DNA of 9,193 bases from Balneolia bacterium (GTDB lineage Bacteria > Bacteroidota > Rhodothermia > Balneolales > Cyclonatronaceae), in contig PXDL01000469.1 in NCBI GenBank assembly GCA_003566395.1, forward strand, positions 1 through 9,193, read 5' to 3'. The number at the start of each line of letters is the position of its first letter. Position 1 is the stretch's first letter. The notes beneath the pieces were generated by a model. The model was not told the origin of the DNA, did not search any database, and was given only the letters and a program-made list of their open reading frames with translations. Of the stretch, positions 1-7,017 are shown in pieces. The translations under genes and the position numbers were made by a program.

Positions 1-1
1 C

Positions 2-151
2 GGTGAAGCCGCAGTCCTAGGTCGTCAGCTTACGTACACCGTAGCCGACGTTACCTCCAAAGTGGTTTATGGCGTGTTACTCACCATTGTAGCTCAAATA
101 ATGAGCAACGCCGACGGATATGATTACAACAAACACGGCGAAACCAACTAA
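2..151 (+). CDS. Microbial rhodopsin, C-terminal fragment (KR2-like, NQ-type ion pump)
   Basis: This is a 5'-truncated reading frame of 49 codons ending in TAA at 149-151. It encodes the last transmembrane helix (helix G) and a short polar tail. The core reads GRQLTYTVADVTSKVVYGVL, which from memory matches the helix G of the sodium-pumping rhodopsin KR2 (ARQLVYTIADVSSKVIYGVL). The lysine in TSK (fragment residue 20) aligns with the retinal Schiff-base Lys255, the Asp four residues before it with Asp251, and the Arg twelve before it with Arg243 at the extracellular ion-release side. In the family, all-trans retinal bound to this lysine drives light-dependent ion export or import across the inner membrane. 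The motif that separates sodium (NDQ), chloride (NTQ) and proton pumps lies on helix C, outside the window, so the ion cannot be named. The rhodopsin family call is firm; the NQ subclass is likely. Confidence 0.88.
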   Translation, partial: GEAAVLGRQLTYTVADVTSKVVYGVLLTIVAQIMSNADGYDYNKHGETN

Positions 152-186
152 ACATCTTTTCTCCGATTAATACCTCTAAACAACCA

Positions 187-225
187 ACCCTGCTGCATTT
201 GATTTATGCAGCAGGGTATTTTTTT
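187..225 (+). terminator. Rho-independent terminator after the rhodopsin gene
   Basis: A 12-bp perfect stem (ACCCTGCTGCAT at 187-198 pairs with ATGCAGCAGGGT at 206-217) encloses a 7-nt loop and runs into a T-rich tract (TATTTTTTT, 217-225). It begins 35 bp after the rhodopsin stop codon and should end that transcript, separating it from the sugar dehydrogenase gene. Confidence 0.93.
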
Positions 226-340
226 GATATTCTATAAGCTGTCGGACTGCAAAGCACTGAAATTTCTCCGGTTTCCCATTTTTTTTAGTAGATTCTTTCC
301 AGACTAATTTTAATGAAAACCAATTCACTGGATATTGCTT

Positions 341-1540
341 ATGAAATTCAAAAGTGTGCTTATAAGTATTTGTTTTTTAGTTGTGATGCTGTTCTCATAT
401 CAACCTTTGTTAACAGCACAATACACACAAGACAAGCCGGCAAATTATTACTTCTCACTGCCTTCGGAACCCGGCGAGGTCATTGAATCCGAAGATCTTC
501 GTTTTTATTTGGATACGGTCGTTGAAGGCCTTGACAGCCCGTGGGGCATGGTTTTTCTGCCCGACGGCTCAATGCTGATAACAGAAAAAAGCGGCACTTT
601 GCGCGTGGTGGAAAACGGCTCGCTTCTTGATGAAACCGTGCTCGGGGTACCGGATGTTTTCGACCGGAATCAGGGCGGGCTCCTCGACATCGCCCTTCAC
701 CCTGACTTTGAAGAAAATCGCTACGTTTATCTGGCCTACTCCATTCCGACCGGAAATGAAGCCCATACGGCTATCGGCCGGGGCGTGTACAACGATTACG
801 TGCTTGAAAATTTTGAAGTACTGTTTGAAGGCTCCCCGAAAACCCGCCGCCCGTTTCATTTCGGCAGCCGGATTGTTTTTGACAACGACGGATACATGTA
901 CTTTGCGATCGGTGACCGCGGAGAAATGGAGACCGCCCAGGATCTGACCAACCATTCGGGCAAAACCTTCAGACTGTATGACGACGGAACCGTACCTGAG
1001 GACAATCCCTTTGTACATGAAGACGGTGCCATGCCGGAAATTTTCACACTTGGGAACCGAAACATTCAGGGCATGACGCTGCATCCGGGTACAGGAGAAG
1101 TGTGGTCTAACGAACATGGCCCGCGGGGAGGCGATGAAATCAATATCATCCGTCCGGGCCTGAACTACGGATGGCCCGAAATAACCCACGGCATCGATTA
1201 CGCCGGTTCCGAAATCACGCCCGACACCGCTGCACCGGGAATGGAGCAGCCGCTGCACCACTGGACGCCATCCATTGCACCTTCAGGCATGGCCATCATC
1301 TATAACAGCGATCGGTATGAAAACTGGAACGGTGATGTGTTCAACGGTGCTCTTGCCCAGCGTCACCTGAATAGAATTGTTGTAGATGAAAACCACGAGC
1401 ACGCTGTCAAAGAAGAGCGGCTTCTTCAGGGTATTGCAAGAATCCGCGATGTACGCTTCGCCCCGGACGGATTTTTGTATATCATGGAGGAAAGCAACGG
1501 ACGGATTATCAGGCTAATCCCGGAAAATTTTGAGCACTAA
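341..1540 (+). CDS. Secreted PQQ-dependent aldose sugar dehydrogenase (GSDH family)
   Basis: This 399-residue soluble beta-propeller dehydrogenase belongs to the glucose/sorbosone dehydrogenase family (Pfam GSDH; E. coli Asd/YliI is a relative of similar length). Family members oxidise aldose sugars with PQQ in the periplasm. Residues 1-26 form a Sec signal peptide with likely cleavage after LTA. Landmarks are PWGMVFLPDG (67-76), NQGGLLDIALHPDF (110-123), HFGSR with His173 at the position of the catalytic base (His144 in Acinetobacter sGDH), GNRN with Arg240-Asn241, EHGPRGGDE (258-266), LNYGWPE (274-280) near the Ca/PQQ site, and RIRD with Arg367/Arg369 matching the PQQ-contacting Arg pair. 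The ATG at 341 is preferred over an in-frame TTG at 335, because it gives a normal signal peptide with a weak GGATA 7 nt upstream. No PQQ biosynthesis gene is nearby, so the cofactor may come from elsewhere in the genome or from outside. The substrate cannot be read from the sequence. Confidence 0.9.
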   Translation: MKFKSVLISICFLVVMLFSYQPLLTAQYTQDKPANYYFSLPSEPGEVIESEDLRFYLDTVVEGLDSPWGMVFLPDGSMLITEKSGTLRVVENGSLLDETVLGVPDVFDRNQGGLLDIALHPDFEENRYVYLAYSIPTGNEAHTAIGRGVYNDYVLENFEVLFEGSPKTRRPFHFGSRIVFDNDGYMYFAIGDRGEMETAQDLTNHSGKTFRLYDDGTVPEDNPFVHEDGAMPEIFTLGNRNIQGMTLHPGTGEVWSNEHGPRGGDEINIIRPGLNYGWPEITHGIDYAGSEITPDTAAPGMEQPLHHWTPSIAPSGMAIIYNSDRYENWNGDVFNGALAQRHLNRIVVDENHEHAVKEERLLQGIARIRDVRFAPDGFLYIMEESNGRIIRLIPENFEH

Positions 1541-1577
1541 GCAGGTTTCCCCAAGCAATCCTTACCGGCTGTTGATT

Positions 1578-2861
1578 TTAATATAGCAGATATTGTTGGC
1601 GCAGCTCCCGGAACAAATCGAGTTCTTCCTGCCAGTACACTTCCGGGGGCTCGCTGCTGCTCAGGAAGTCATCAATTAAGGTGGTGCCTGAAAGGTTATA
1701 AAGGAACCTAAGGGTTTCAGCGTCAGGGTCGGCATGCATCATTCCGCGGAAAAGTTCGAGGCCCATTTCCAGGGGCCTAAGTTCCATCGGGTCCAGCGTT
1801 TGGGGTGATATCCGAACGCCTTTGCAAAGCTTGCCTTCAAACTTGGGGTTCACGGCCATGCCCGGTATGGATTCAGGAGTAAATTCTGCACGTTCAAGCA
1901 AAACCGGATAGCGGTTTTCGATAGATGATTTAAACTCGTCGGAGATATCAACACCAGGAGAACCGGTTATCATGAACGGATCTTTGGTTCCCCGGCCCTC
2001 GGAAAGTGTGCTTCCCTCAAAAAAACAGGTTCCCGGATAGACAAGGGCATTTGTAAAATGTGGAAGGTTCGGCGATGGAGGAATCCAGGGAAGCTGCGTA
2101 TCGGGCCAGATCATTTCGCGTTTCCAGTTTTCCATCCGGATAACTTTCGGCTCTATTTCTTTATCTGTATTGATCCACTGCTCGTTGCTTATCATTAAGG
2201 CTATTTCCCCGATACTCATGCCGTGTACCACCGGGATCGGGTACATGCCCACGAATGACTTAAACGGTTCCTGCATCACCCATCCCGACACATAAAGCCC
2301 GCCCAGAGGATTGGGACGATCCGTTATCCACACTTCTACATTATGTTCGGCGGCCGCTTCAAGCACCAGCCCCAGCGTGGATATATAGGTGTAAAACCGC
2401 ACGCCCACATCCTGTATATCGAACAGCAGAATATCTATGTCCTCGAGCATCTGAGCCGTGGGTTTTCTTGTGGTACCATAAAGGGAATACACCGGCAACC
2501 CGGTTTCCACATCTGCTCCGTCCCGGATTTCTTCGCCGGCAGGCCGATCACCACGAAAGCCGTGTTCAGGGGCGAAAAGTGCTGTTACATTCACGCCTTC
2601 ATCAAGCAACAGGTCTAAAAAATGGGTATCTCCAACTCTTGATGCCGGGTTTGCAATGAGGCCGATCCGCTTATCCTTAAGGTTTTCAACATAGTGTTCG
2701 AGAAGATGGCCGGCACCGGTTATCAGCGGGGCTGCTGATTCCTGTAAGGACTCATCCTGATGCTCATTAAAAGAATGTTCCCGGTCCGCACAACTAACAG
2801 TACACCAAAACAATACTGCGAGCATTTGCAAGCTACAGAAGCGGAAACCGGGAACAATCAT
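1578..2861 (-). CDS. namZ: NamZ-like exo-beta-N-acetylmuramidase (DUF1343) lipoprotein
   Basis: This 427-residue protein belongs to the DUF1343/GH171 family. Characterised members (B. subtilis NamZ/YbbC, Tannerella forsythia NamZ) release MurNAc from the non-reducing ends of peptidoglycan fragments for recycling. Family blocks visible are IGLIANPAS (66-74), APEHGFRG (97-104), YSLYG (125-129), LLFDIQDVGVRFYTY (145-159), ITDRPNPLGG (179-188), PWIPPSPNLP (258-267) and YPGTCFFEGSTLSEGRGT (275-292). The N terminus is a signal sequence ending in TVSC, so Cys24 is the probable lipidation site and the enzyme is probably anchored in the envelope; Thr at -3 makes this lipobox weaker than the classic L-x-G-C. 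The ATG at 2861 has AAAAGG about 11 nt upstream; Met13 is an alternative start that would keep a shorter signal peptide. The gene lies 32 bp downstream of ndk on the same strand and is probably co-transcribed. Its 3' end faces the sugar dehydrogenase across 37 bp with no clear terminator. The family is certain; the exact enzyme activity is inferred. Confidence 0.87.
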   Translation of the reverse strand: MIVPGFRFCSLQMLAVLFWCTVSCADREHSFNEHQDESLQESAAPLITGAGHLLEHYVENLKDKRIGLIANPASRVGDTHFLDLLLDEGVNVTALFAPEHGFRGDRPAGEEIRDGADVETGLPVYSLYGTTRKPTAQMLEDIDILLFDIQDVGVRFYTYISTLGLVLEAAAEHNVEVWITDRPNPLGGLYVSGWVMQEPFKSFVGMYPIPVVHGMSIGEIALMISNEQWINTDKEIEPKVIRMENWKREMIWPDTQLPWIPPSPNLPHFTNALVYPGTCFFEGSTLSEGRGTKDPFMITGSPGVDISDEFKSSIENRYPVLLERAEFTPESIPGMAVNPKFEGKLCKGVRISPQTLDPMELRPLEMGLELFRGMMHADPDAETLRFLYNLSGTTLIDDFLSSSEPPEVYWQEELDLFRELRQQYLLY

Positions 2862-2893
2862 CAGATTAGATACCTTTTTTGTACGAAAAAGTA

Positions 2894-3325
2894 TTAGGCA
2901 AGGTTGGCAACTTCTTCAGATTTCGGGAAGAAATAAGCCGACTCGATAGCCGCATTTTCATCCGAATCCGAGCCGTGTACAATGTTTTCACCTTTGCTGT
3001 CGGCATATAGTTTCCGGATGGTTCCGTCTGCTGCTTCAGCCGGATCGGTAGCTCCGATAAGCTTTCTGAAATCAGCAACGGCATTCTCTTTTTCAAGAAT
3101 GATGGGAACACACGGGCCTGAGCTCATAAATTCGCAAAGTTCACCGTAGAACGGCCGCTCCTTGTGGACTTCATAAAAACCGCCTGCCGTATCGAGGGTG
3201 AGGCGAGTCAGTTTCATCGCAACAATTTTAAATCCTGCTTTTTGAATATGAGTAATAACTTCACCGATCAGGTTTTTGCGTACGCAATCGGGTTTTAAAA
3301 TGGTTAAGGTTCTGTTAGAAGCCAT
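2894..3325 (-). CDS. ndk: Nucleoside diphosphate kinase
   Basis: This 143-residue enzyme transfers the gamma phosphate of ATP to NDPs through a phospho-histidine, balancing cytoplasmic NTP and dNTP pools. The length is that of bacterial Ndk. The protein opens with ASNRTLTILKPD (Lys11 is the conserved KP lysine), carries RPFYGELCEFM (57-67), GPCVPIILE (70-78), GTIRK (101-105), and the active-site block ENIVHGSDS with catalytic His117. The frame stays open 26 codons further upstream (to 3403), but that stretch has no Ndk homology, and the ATG at 3325 sits exactly at the family start, so I place the start there. The AT-rich leader has no Shine-Dalgarno sequence. The gene is divergent from the ECF sigma gene and leads into the namZ-like gene 32 bp downstream. 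Nothing unusual is seen in the catalytic residues. Confidence 0.97.
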   Translation of the reverse strand: MASNRTLTILKPDCVRKNLIGEVITHIQKAGFKIVAMKLTRLTLDTAGGFYEVHKERPFYGELCEFMSSGPCVPIILEKENAVADFRKLIGATDPAEAADGTIRKLYADSKGENIVHGSDSDENAAIESAYFFPKSEEVANLA

Positions 3326-3418
3326 AAAATAGAATGTATAATTAAAGGTTATTAAGGGTGAAATTTGTGAATCGAAGCGGTCTTGGATGGAATACTCCGT
3401 CATTTTAATAATTCAGGC

Positions 3419-3426
3419 CAAATATA
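3419..3426 (-). promoter_or_regulatory. Candidate -7 element for ndk (TATATTTG)
   Basis: On the minus strand the octamer TATATTTG fits the Bacteroidetes -7 consensus TAnnTTTG and would give a leader of roughly 80-90 nt for ndk-namZ. I find no TTG at the expected 17-23 bp upstream spacing, so this rests on the -7 match alone. Confidence 0.3.
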
Positions 3427-3460
3427 AGGCTAATCACAAGCAGGATTAAATGTTTAGAGC

Positions 3461-3479
3461 GGTTTTTCAATCAAAAACC
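3461..3479. repeat. Inverted repeat in the ndk / sigma divergent region
   Basis: GGTTTTT and AAAAACC form a perfect 7-bp inverted repeat around CAATC, between the divergent ndk and sigma genes. It could be an operator or a weak foldback; no T-tract makes it a convincing terminator on either strand. A second short repeat, CACTTG/CAAGTG (3510-3515 and 3523-3528), lies closer to the sigma gene. Confidence 0.3.
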
Positions 3480-3603
3480 TTATTTTGCAATTTGAAATTT
3501 TTCGGACAGCACTTGCAGCCAACAAGTGAATCGGCTTATCGCACAAATATACTGTGGTGTAATCCGGTCAGTTGTTTTTAACGTATTCCTAATCAGACAT
3601 CTG

Positions 3604-4215
3604 ATGTTTATACTTTTTGCATTACTAAAGAAACTCACCGGAGATGCGCAAGAAGAAGCCGAGCTTCTAATTGCCGTGGCCGGTAAAGATCAACAAGCAC
3701 TTGGCCGGCTTTATGATTTGTATAAAAGGCTCTTATTCAGCCTCTGCGTCTCTATTCTGAAAGACAGACATGAAGCCGAAGAGTTGTTACAGGAAATTTT
3801 TGTTCAGGTCTGGCAAAAAGCGGCAGCATACAACCCGGAGAAAGGGACCGCTTACACTTGGCTGGTTTCCCTTACCAGAAACAGGGCAATCGACCGAATA
3901 AGGTCCAAGTCCTGGAAAAATCAACAGATTACAGATTCAGACCCCGATAACAAGATTCTCGAGCTCATCCCCACGGAAGGCTCCAACCCTTTGCATGTGA
4001 CTGTAGCAAAACAGCGATCAACCATGATTCAGCAATTTTTAAATAAAATACCCGATGAACAGCGGTCCGTTCTTACTGCGGCCTATTTTGAAGGGTTTTC
4101 CCAAAGTGAGATCGCCGATCAAACCGGCCTTCCCCTTGGTACGGTTAAGTCGAGGATGAGGCAAGGCCTTCTGAAACTAAAGGAAATGCTTTCAGGCAAG
4201 GAGGACCAAATATGA
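3604..4215 (+). CDS. ECF RNA polymerase sigma factor, SigK-like
   Basis: This is a 203-residue sigma-70 family factor of the extracytoplasmic-function class. Sigma region 2 spans about residues 20-103, with HEAEELLQEIFVQVWQ (56-71) and TAYTWLVSLTRNRAIDRIR (82-100). Sigma region 4 spans about 140-195, with the helix-turn-helix SEIADQTGLPLGTVKSRMRQ (168-187). It directs core RNA polymerase to a small regulon and is normally held inactive by the downstream gene product. The frame is open from a GTG at 3526, but the first 26 codons do not look like sigma-factor sequence, and the ATG at 3604 gives the usual ECF length, so I use that. Its TGA overlaps the next gene's ATG (ATGA). The pairing with an RskA-type anti-sigma factor points to the SigK/ECF19-like group. 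The target promoters and signal cannot be read here. Confidence 0.93.
   Translation: MFILFALLKKLTGDAQEEAELLIAVAGKDQQALGRLYDLYKRLLFSLCVSILKDRHEAEELLQEIFVQVWQKAAAYNPEKGTAYTWLVSLTRNRAIDRIRSKSWKNQQITDSDPDNKILELIPTEGSNPLHVTVAKQRSTMIQQFLNKIPDEQRSVLTAAYFEGFSQSEIADQTGLPLGTVKSRMRQGLLKLKEMLSGKEDQI
4198..4205 (+). promoter_or_regulatory. Strong Shine-Dalgarno for the anti-sigma gene
   Basis: AAGGAGGA lies inside the end of the sigma coding region, 6 nt before the ATG at 4212. It is the only consensus-strength ribosome binding site I see in the window. With the ATGA overlap it decides the start and suggests coupled, high translation of the anti-sigma factor relative to sigma. Confidence 0.85.
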
Positions 4216-5021
4216 TGAATCAGACTAAATTTGAAGAGCTCTGCGCCTCTTTTGCCCTTGGTGCCTTAGACGATAATGAAAAACAGGAACTTCTCCGCGA
4301 GCTTGAAGAAAGCCGCCCTGAACAGCTTGAAACCCTGAAGTCCTACATGGATACGGCTGAGCATCTGCCGGCCGGCGTAGAACAAACCGACCCGCCCGAA
4401 CACATACGGGCCGCTATTTTTAAGGAAATCGGTGCCGCACCTGCAACTGAACAGCAGCAGGATGAAGCCACACCTCCCCGACAGATTGCTCCACCTGCCT
4501 GGATTCGCGCAGCAGCTGTTTTCCTGGCAGCAGTGTGTCTTGTACTTCTCTATTTCACGCTGAATTTGAACTCCGAGCGTATCGAACTCGCTGAAACCGT
4601 TGAACAGCAACGCTTTGAAATCCTCGATCTCCGCGACCGTGTTCAGGTGGCTGAACGCTATCTCGAGATAATCGGATCCCGAAACACATACCTGGTTTCC
4701 ATGGACGGCCTTGAACCATCGCCATCCGGATTCGGACGCGTATTTTATGATCCTGAATCCCGTGCTGCGATTCTTCAGGTCGCCAACCTTCCGGCTTCTC
4801 CACCCGATAAAGATTATCAGTTGTGGGTCATTCGCGAAGGGACTCCTGTTAGCGCCGGCCTTTTCTCGCTGGACGTGGATGATCAAAAACGATACTTCGT
4901 ACTGGAAGATTTCTTCGAAGAAGATTTTGAAGGCGTCGATGCGGTAGCCATCACCCTTGAACCTGAAGGTGGTGTGCCTCAGCCTACCGGAGATATGTTT
5001 CTTCTTGGTTCTCCCTCATAA
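4212..5021 (+). CDS. RskA-type membrane anti-sigma factor
   Basis: This 269-residue single-pass membrane protein should sequester the upstream ECF sigma factor at the inner membrane. The cytoplasmic N-terminal part (1-95) begins with the short helical ELCASFALGALDDNEKQEL segment typical of RskA-like sigma-binding domains. It lacks an obvious zinc-binding HxxxCxxC motif, so it is not a ZAS-type anti-sigma. Residues 98-117 form the transmembrane helix. Residues 118-152 look like a coiled coil (ERIELAETVEQQR, LRDRVQVAERYLEII). Residues 155-269 form the extracytoplasmic RskA domain, with LQVANLPASPPDKDYQLWVI (188-207), VSAGLF (213-218), VAITLEPEGGVPQPTGD (245-261). Members of this family release sigma after regulated proteolysis; no protease gene is nearby. 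The start overlaps the sigma stop as ATGA; a second ATG follows at once at 4215. After the stop there is only a short foldback, ACGTTccgcAACGT (5023-5036), without a T-tract, so readthrough into the acetyltransferase is possible. Confidence 0.9.
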   Translation: MMNQTKFEELCASFALGALDDNEKQELLRELEESRPEQLETLKSYMDTAEHLPAGVEQTDPPEHIRAAIFKEIGAAPATEQQQDEATPPRQIAPPAWIRAAAVFLAAVCLVLLYFTLNLNSERIELAETVEQQRFEILDLRDRVQVAERYLEIIGSRNTYLVSMDGLEPSPSGFGRVFYDPESRAAILQVANLPASPPDKDYQLWVIREGTPVSAGLFSLDVDDQKRYFVLEDFFEEDFEGVDAVAITLEPEGGVPQPTGDMFLLGSPS

Positions 5022-5132
5022 CACGTTCCGCAACGTAAAATCCTTTCGATCTCTTGATAAGTGAGTATATGAGCCTTGTCCTGTTATTCGTGCGCCCGGG
5101 CGAAAATCTCTAACTTCAAGCAGTACAACGAA

Positions 5133-5726
5133 ATGCCTGATAAACCAGACATAACCGTCGTGTGCGGAAAAGAGATCCGCAGTCATCTGAAAGCCCTGGC
5201 GCGGCTCAGAATCACCGTATTTCGGGAATTTCCATATTTGTATGAGGGAAACGACGCGTATGAAAGATCGTATCTGGAAACCTATACTAAAAGTGACGAA
5301 AGCGTTTTTGTTCTGGCTACAGTTAACAACAAAATCGTTGGTGCAGCATCAGGAATGCCGTTGGCTTTTGAAACCGATGAGGTCATAAAACCTTTCCCGG
5401 AGCAAAGCTACGATATAGGTGACGTGTTTTATTTCGGCGAGTCGGTTCTTCTTCCGGCCTATCGGGGGATGGGCATCGGAAAATCTTTCATACTGGAACG
5501 GGAAAAGCATGCGCTGAGCCTCGGATATACGGTGACCGCATTTTGCGCAGTAGTCAGAAACCCGGATCATCCCGAAAAGCCGGAAGGATATACACCGTTA
5601 GACGGATTCTGGACTAAAATGGGCTACTCCCGCCGTCCTGAAATGAAGACCACTTTCGAATGGCAGGATATTGACGAGCTCAAGCCTTCTTCCAAACAAA
5701 TGGTGTTCTGGGTAAAAAAACACTAA
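5133..5726 (+). CDS. GNAT family N-acetyltransferase
   Basis: This 197-residue cytoplasmic acetyltransferase has the GNAT fold. An N-terminal segment with LRITVFREFPYLYEG (25-39) is followed by a central strand VFVLATVNNKIVGAASG (58-74). Motif A comes next, FGESVLLPAYRGMGIGKSFI (101-120), where RGMGIG (111-116) is the acetyl-CoA pyrophosphate-binding loop. The C-terminal part contains GFWTKMGY (158-165), the usual late GNAT motif, and a final strand QMVFWVKK. The acceptor substrate is unknown. The frame is open from a TTG at 5076, but the ATG at 5133 gives a natural GNAT start; no Shine-Dalgarno precedes it. The gene lies 111 bp after the anti-sigma gene on the same strand. A 10-bp palindrome, CGCCCGGGCG (5093-5102), lies in the gap. 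The gene converges on pgk. Confidence 0.85.
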   Translation: MPDKPDITVVCGKEIRSHLKALARLRITVFREFPYLYEGNDAYERSYLETYTKSDESVFVLATVNNKIVGAASGMPLAFETDEVIKPFPEQSYDIGDVFYFGESVLLPAYRGMGIGKSFILEREKHALSLGYTVTAFCAVVRNPDHPEKPEGYTPLDGFWTKMGYSRRPEMKTTFEWQDIDELKPSSKQMVFWVKKH

Positions 5727-5761
5727 AAAAACGTCCGGCTCAAAAAAAACTGAACCGGACG
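5725..5761 (-). terminator. Terminator of the pgk unit, shared with the acetyltransferase
   Basis: CGTCCGG (5732-5738) pairs with CCGGACG (5755-5761), and the stem extends inward by CTCA/TGAA pairs after one mismatch. Read on the minus strand, the hairpin is followed directly by seven Ts (complement of 5725-5731), an excellent terminator for pgk. Read on the plus strand, the hairpin follows the acetyltransferase stop by 5 bp, but the tail (CCATTTTCATTT) is weaker. The minus-strand T-tract overlaps the acetyltransferase stop codon. Confidence 0.85.
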
Positions 5762-5789
5762 CCATTTTCATTTGAGCCGGGAGGCCGGC

Positions 5790-6983
5790 TTATTTATCGG
5801 TAAGAGACGAAATACCCGGCAGCACTTTGCCTTCCAGATATTCAAGCGAAGCACCTCCACCGGTTGAAACGTGGCTTACATCGCTTTCCAGACCGGCCTG
5901 CTTGATGGCCGAAGCTGAATCCCCCCCGCCGATAATCGTAATTGCACCATCCGATGTAGCATCCGCCATAGCACGAGCCAGTGCAAACGTGCCCTTGTTG
6001 AAATTTTCCATTTCAAATACACCCATAGGGCCGTTCCAAATTACGGTTTTGGAGTTTCCGACTTCAGCACAATACAATTTCGTAGTCTCAGGCCCGATAT
6101 CGAGGGCCATCCATCCTTCTTCAATTCCGTCTTCGTCCACAACTTTATGCTCGCTTTCATTGCTGAATTCTTTTGCTACAACAGAATCTACAGGCAGCAT
6201 CAGCTTCACGTTGTTTGATGCAGCTTCTTTAATCAGTTCTCCGGCAAGCTTCACTTTGTCTTCTTCAACAAGTGAATTCCCGACCGGCAAGCCTTTGGCT
6301 TTCATAAATGTATAGGCCATACCGCCACCGATGATAATTGCATCTACTTTGGCGATGAGATTCTGGATTACCCCTATTTTGTCAGAAACTTTTGCACCAC
6401 CGAGAACAGCTGTAAAGGGCCGCTTGGGATCATTGATGCTGTCGCTAAGGAATCGGATTTCTTTTTCGAGCAGATAGCCGGCAGCGGCGGGCTGAAGAAA
6501 CTCGGTAATGCCCGCTACAGAGCAATGAGCCCGGTGGCTGCTTCCGAAGGCATCATTAATGAATACATCACCCAAAGAAGCAAATTTTTTGGACAAAGCT
6601 GAATCATTTTTGGTTTCACCGGCATGGAATCGTACGTTTTCCAGAAGTACAACTTCACCGGGTTTGGCTTTGCCGATAGCATCGGTTGCCTTTTCTCCGA
6701 TGCAGTCATCGGCAAAATGAACTGCACAATCCATTTTTTCCGAGAGATAATCCGCGACCGGTTTCAGGCTAAAAGCATCGTCCGGTTCACCTTTGGGTCG
6801 GCCGAGGTGGCTGAGGAGAATCAGAAGGCCGCCGTGTTCGAGCACGTAATTCATACTTGGCATCGCCTGCACTATACGGTTGTCATCGGTGATGGTGCCA
6901 TTTTTCAAGGGTACGTTAAAATCGACCCGCATCACTACTTTTTTGCCTTTCAGGTCGAGGTCTTCAATAGTCAATTTGGCCAT
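5790..6983 (-). CDS. pgk: Phosphoglycerate kinase
   Basis: This 397-residue glycolytic enzyme interconverts 1,3-bisphosphoglycerate + ADP and 3-phosphoglycerate + ATP in the cytoplasm. Length and all signature blocks match bacterial Pgk: RVDFNVP (19-25, substrate Asp21 and Asn23), Arg36, SHLGRPKG (58-65), LLENVRFHAGE (113-123), DAFGSSHRAHCS (144-155), LGGAKVSDKIGVI (194-206), IIGGGMAYTF (217-226), NGPMGVFE (317-324, nucleotide-ribose Glu), and IGGGDSASA then VSTGGGASLEYLEGKVLPG (351-359 and 372-390). The start ATG at 6983 gives the standard AKLTIEDLDLKGKKV N terminus; no Shine-Dalgarno is seen. The gene lies 34 bp downstream of a sigma-like gene on the same strand, with no promoter or terminator visible between them. 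It is separated from convergent transcription by the terminator at 5725-5761. Confidence 0.98.
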   Translation of the reverse strand: MAKLTIEDLDLKGKKVVMRVDFNVPLKNGTITDDNRIVQAMPSMNYVLEHGGLLILLSHLGRPKGEPDDAFSLKPVADYLSEKMDCAVHFADDCIGEKATDAIGKAKPGEVVLLENVRFHAGETKNDSALSKKFASLGDVFINDAFGSSHRAHCSVAGITEFLQPAAAGYLLEKEIRFLSDSINDPKRPFTAVLGGAKVSDKIGVIQNLIAKVDAIIIGGGMAYTFMKAKGLPVGNSLVEEDKVKLAGELIKEAASNNVKLMLPVDSVVAKEFSNESEHKVVDEDGIEEGWMALDIGPETTKLYCAEVGNSKTVIWNGPMGVFEMENFNKGTFALARAMADATSDGAITIIGGGDSASAIKQAGLESDVSHVSTGGGASLEYLEGKVLPGISSLTDK

Positions 6984-7017
6984 AGCATTTAATATTTAAG
7001 ATGATATCTGTGTGATT

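Noticed and set aside
569..1261. 230-codon open frame on the minus strand inside the sugar dehydrogenase gene
   Set aside because: Fully antisense to a gene with all family motifs; its translation shows no domain.
4266..4886. 206-codon minus-strand open frame inside the anti-sigma gene
   Set aside because: Antisense shadow of a well-supported coding sequence; no recognisable protein features.
5827..6315. 162-codon plus-strand open frame inside pgk
   Set aside because: Antisense to phosphoglycerate kinase; Ser/Pro-rich translation typical of a shadow frame.
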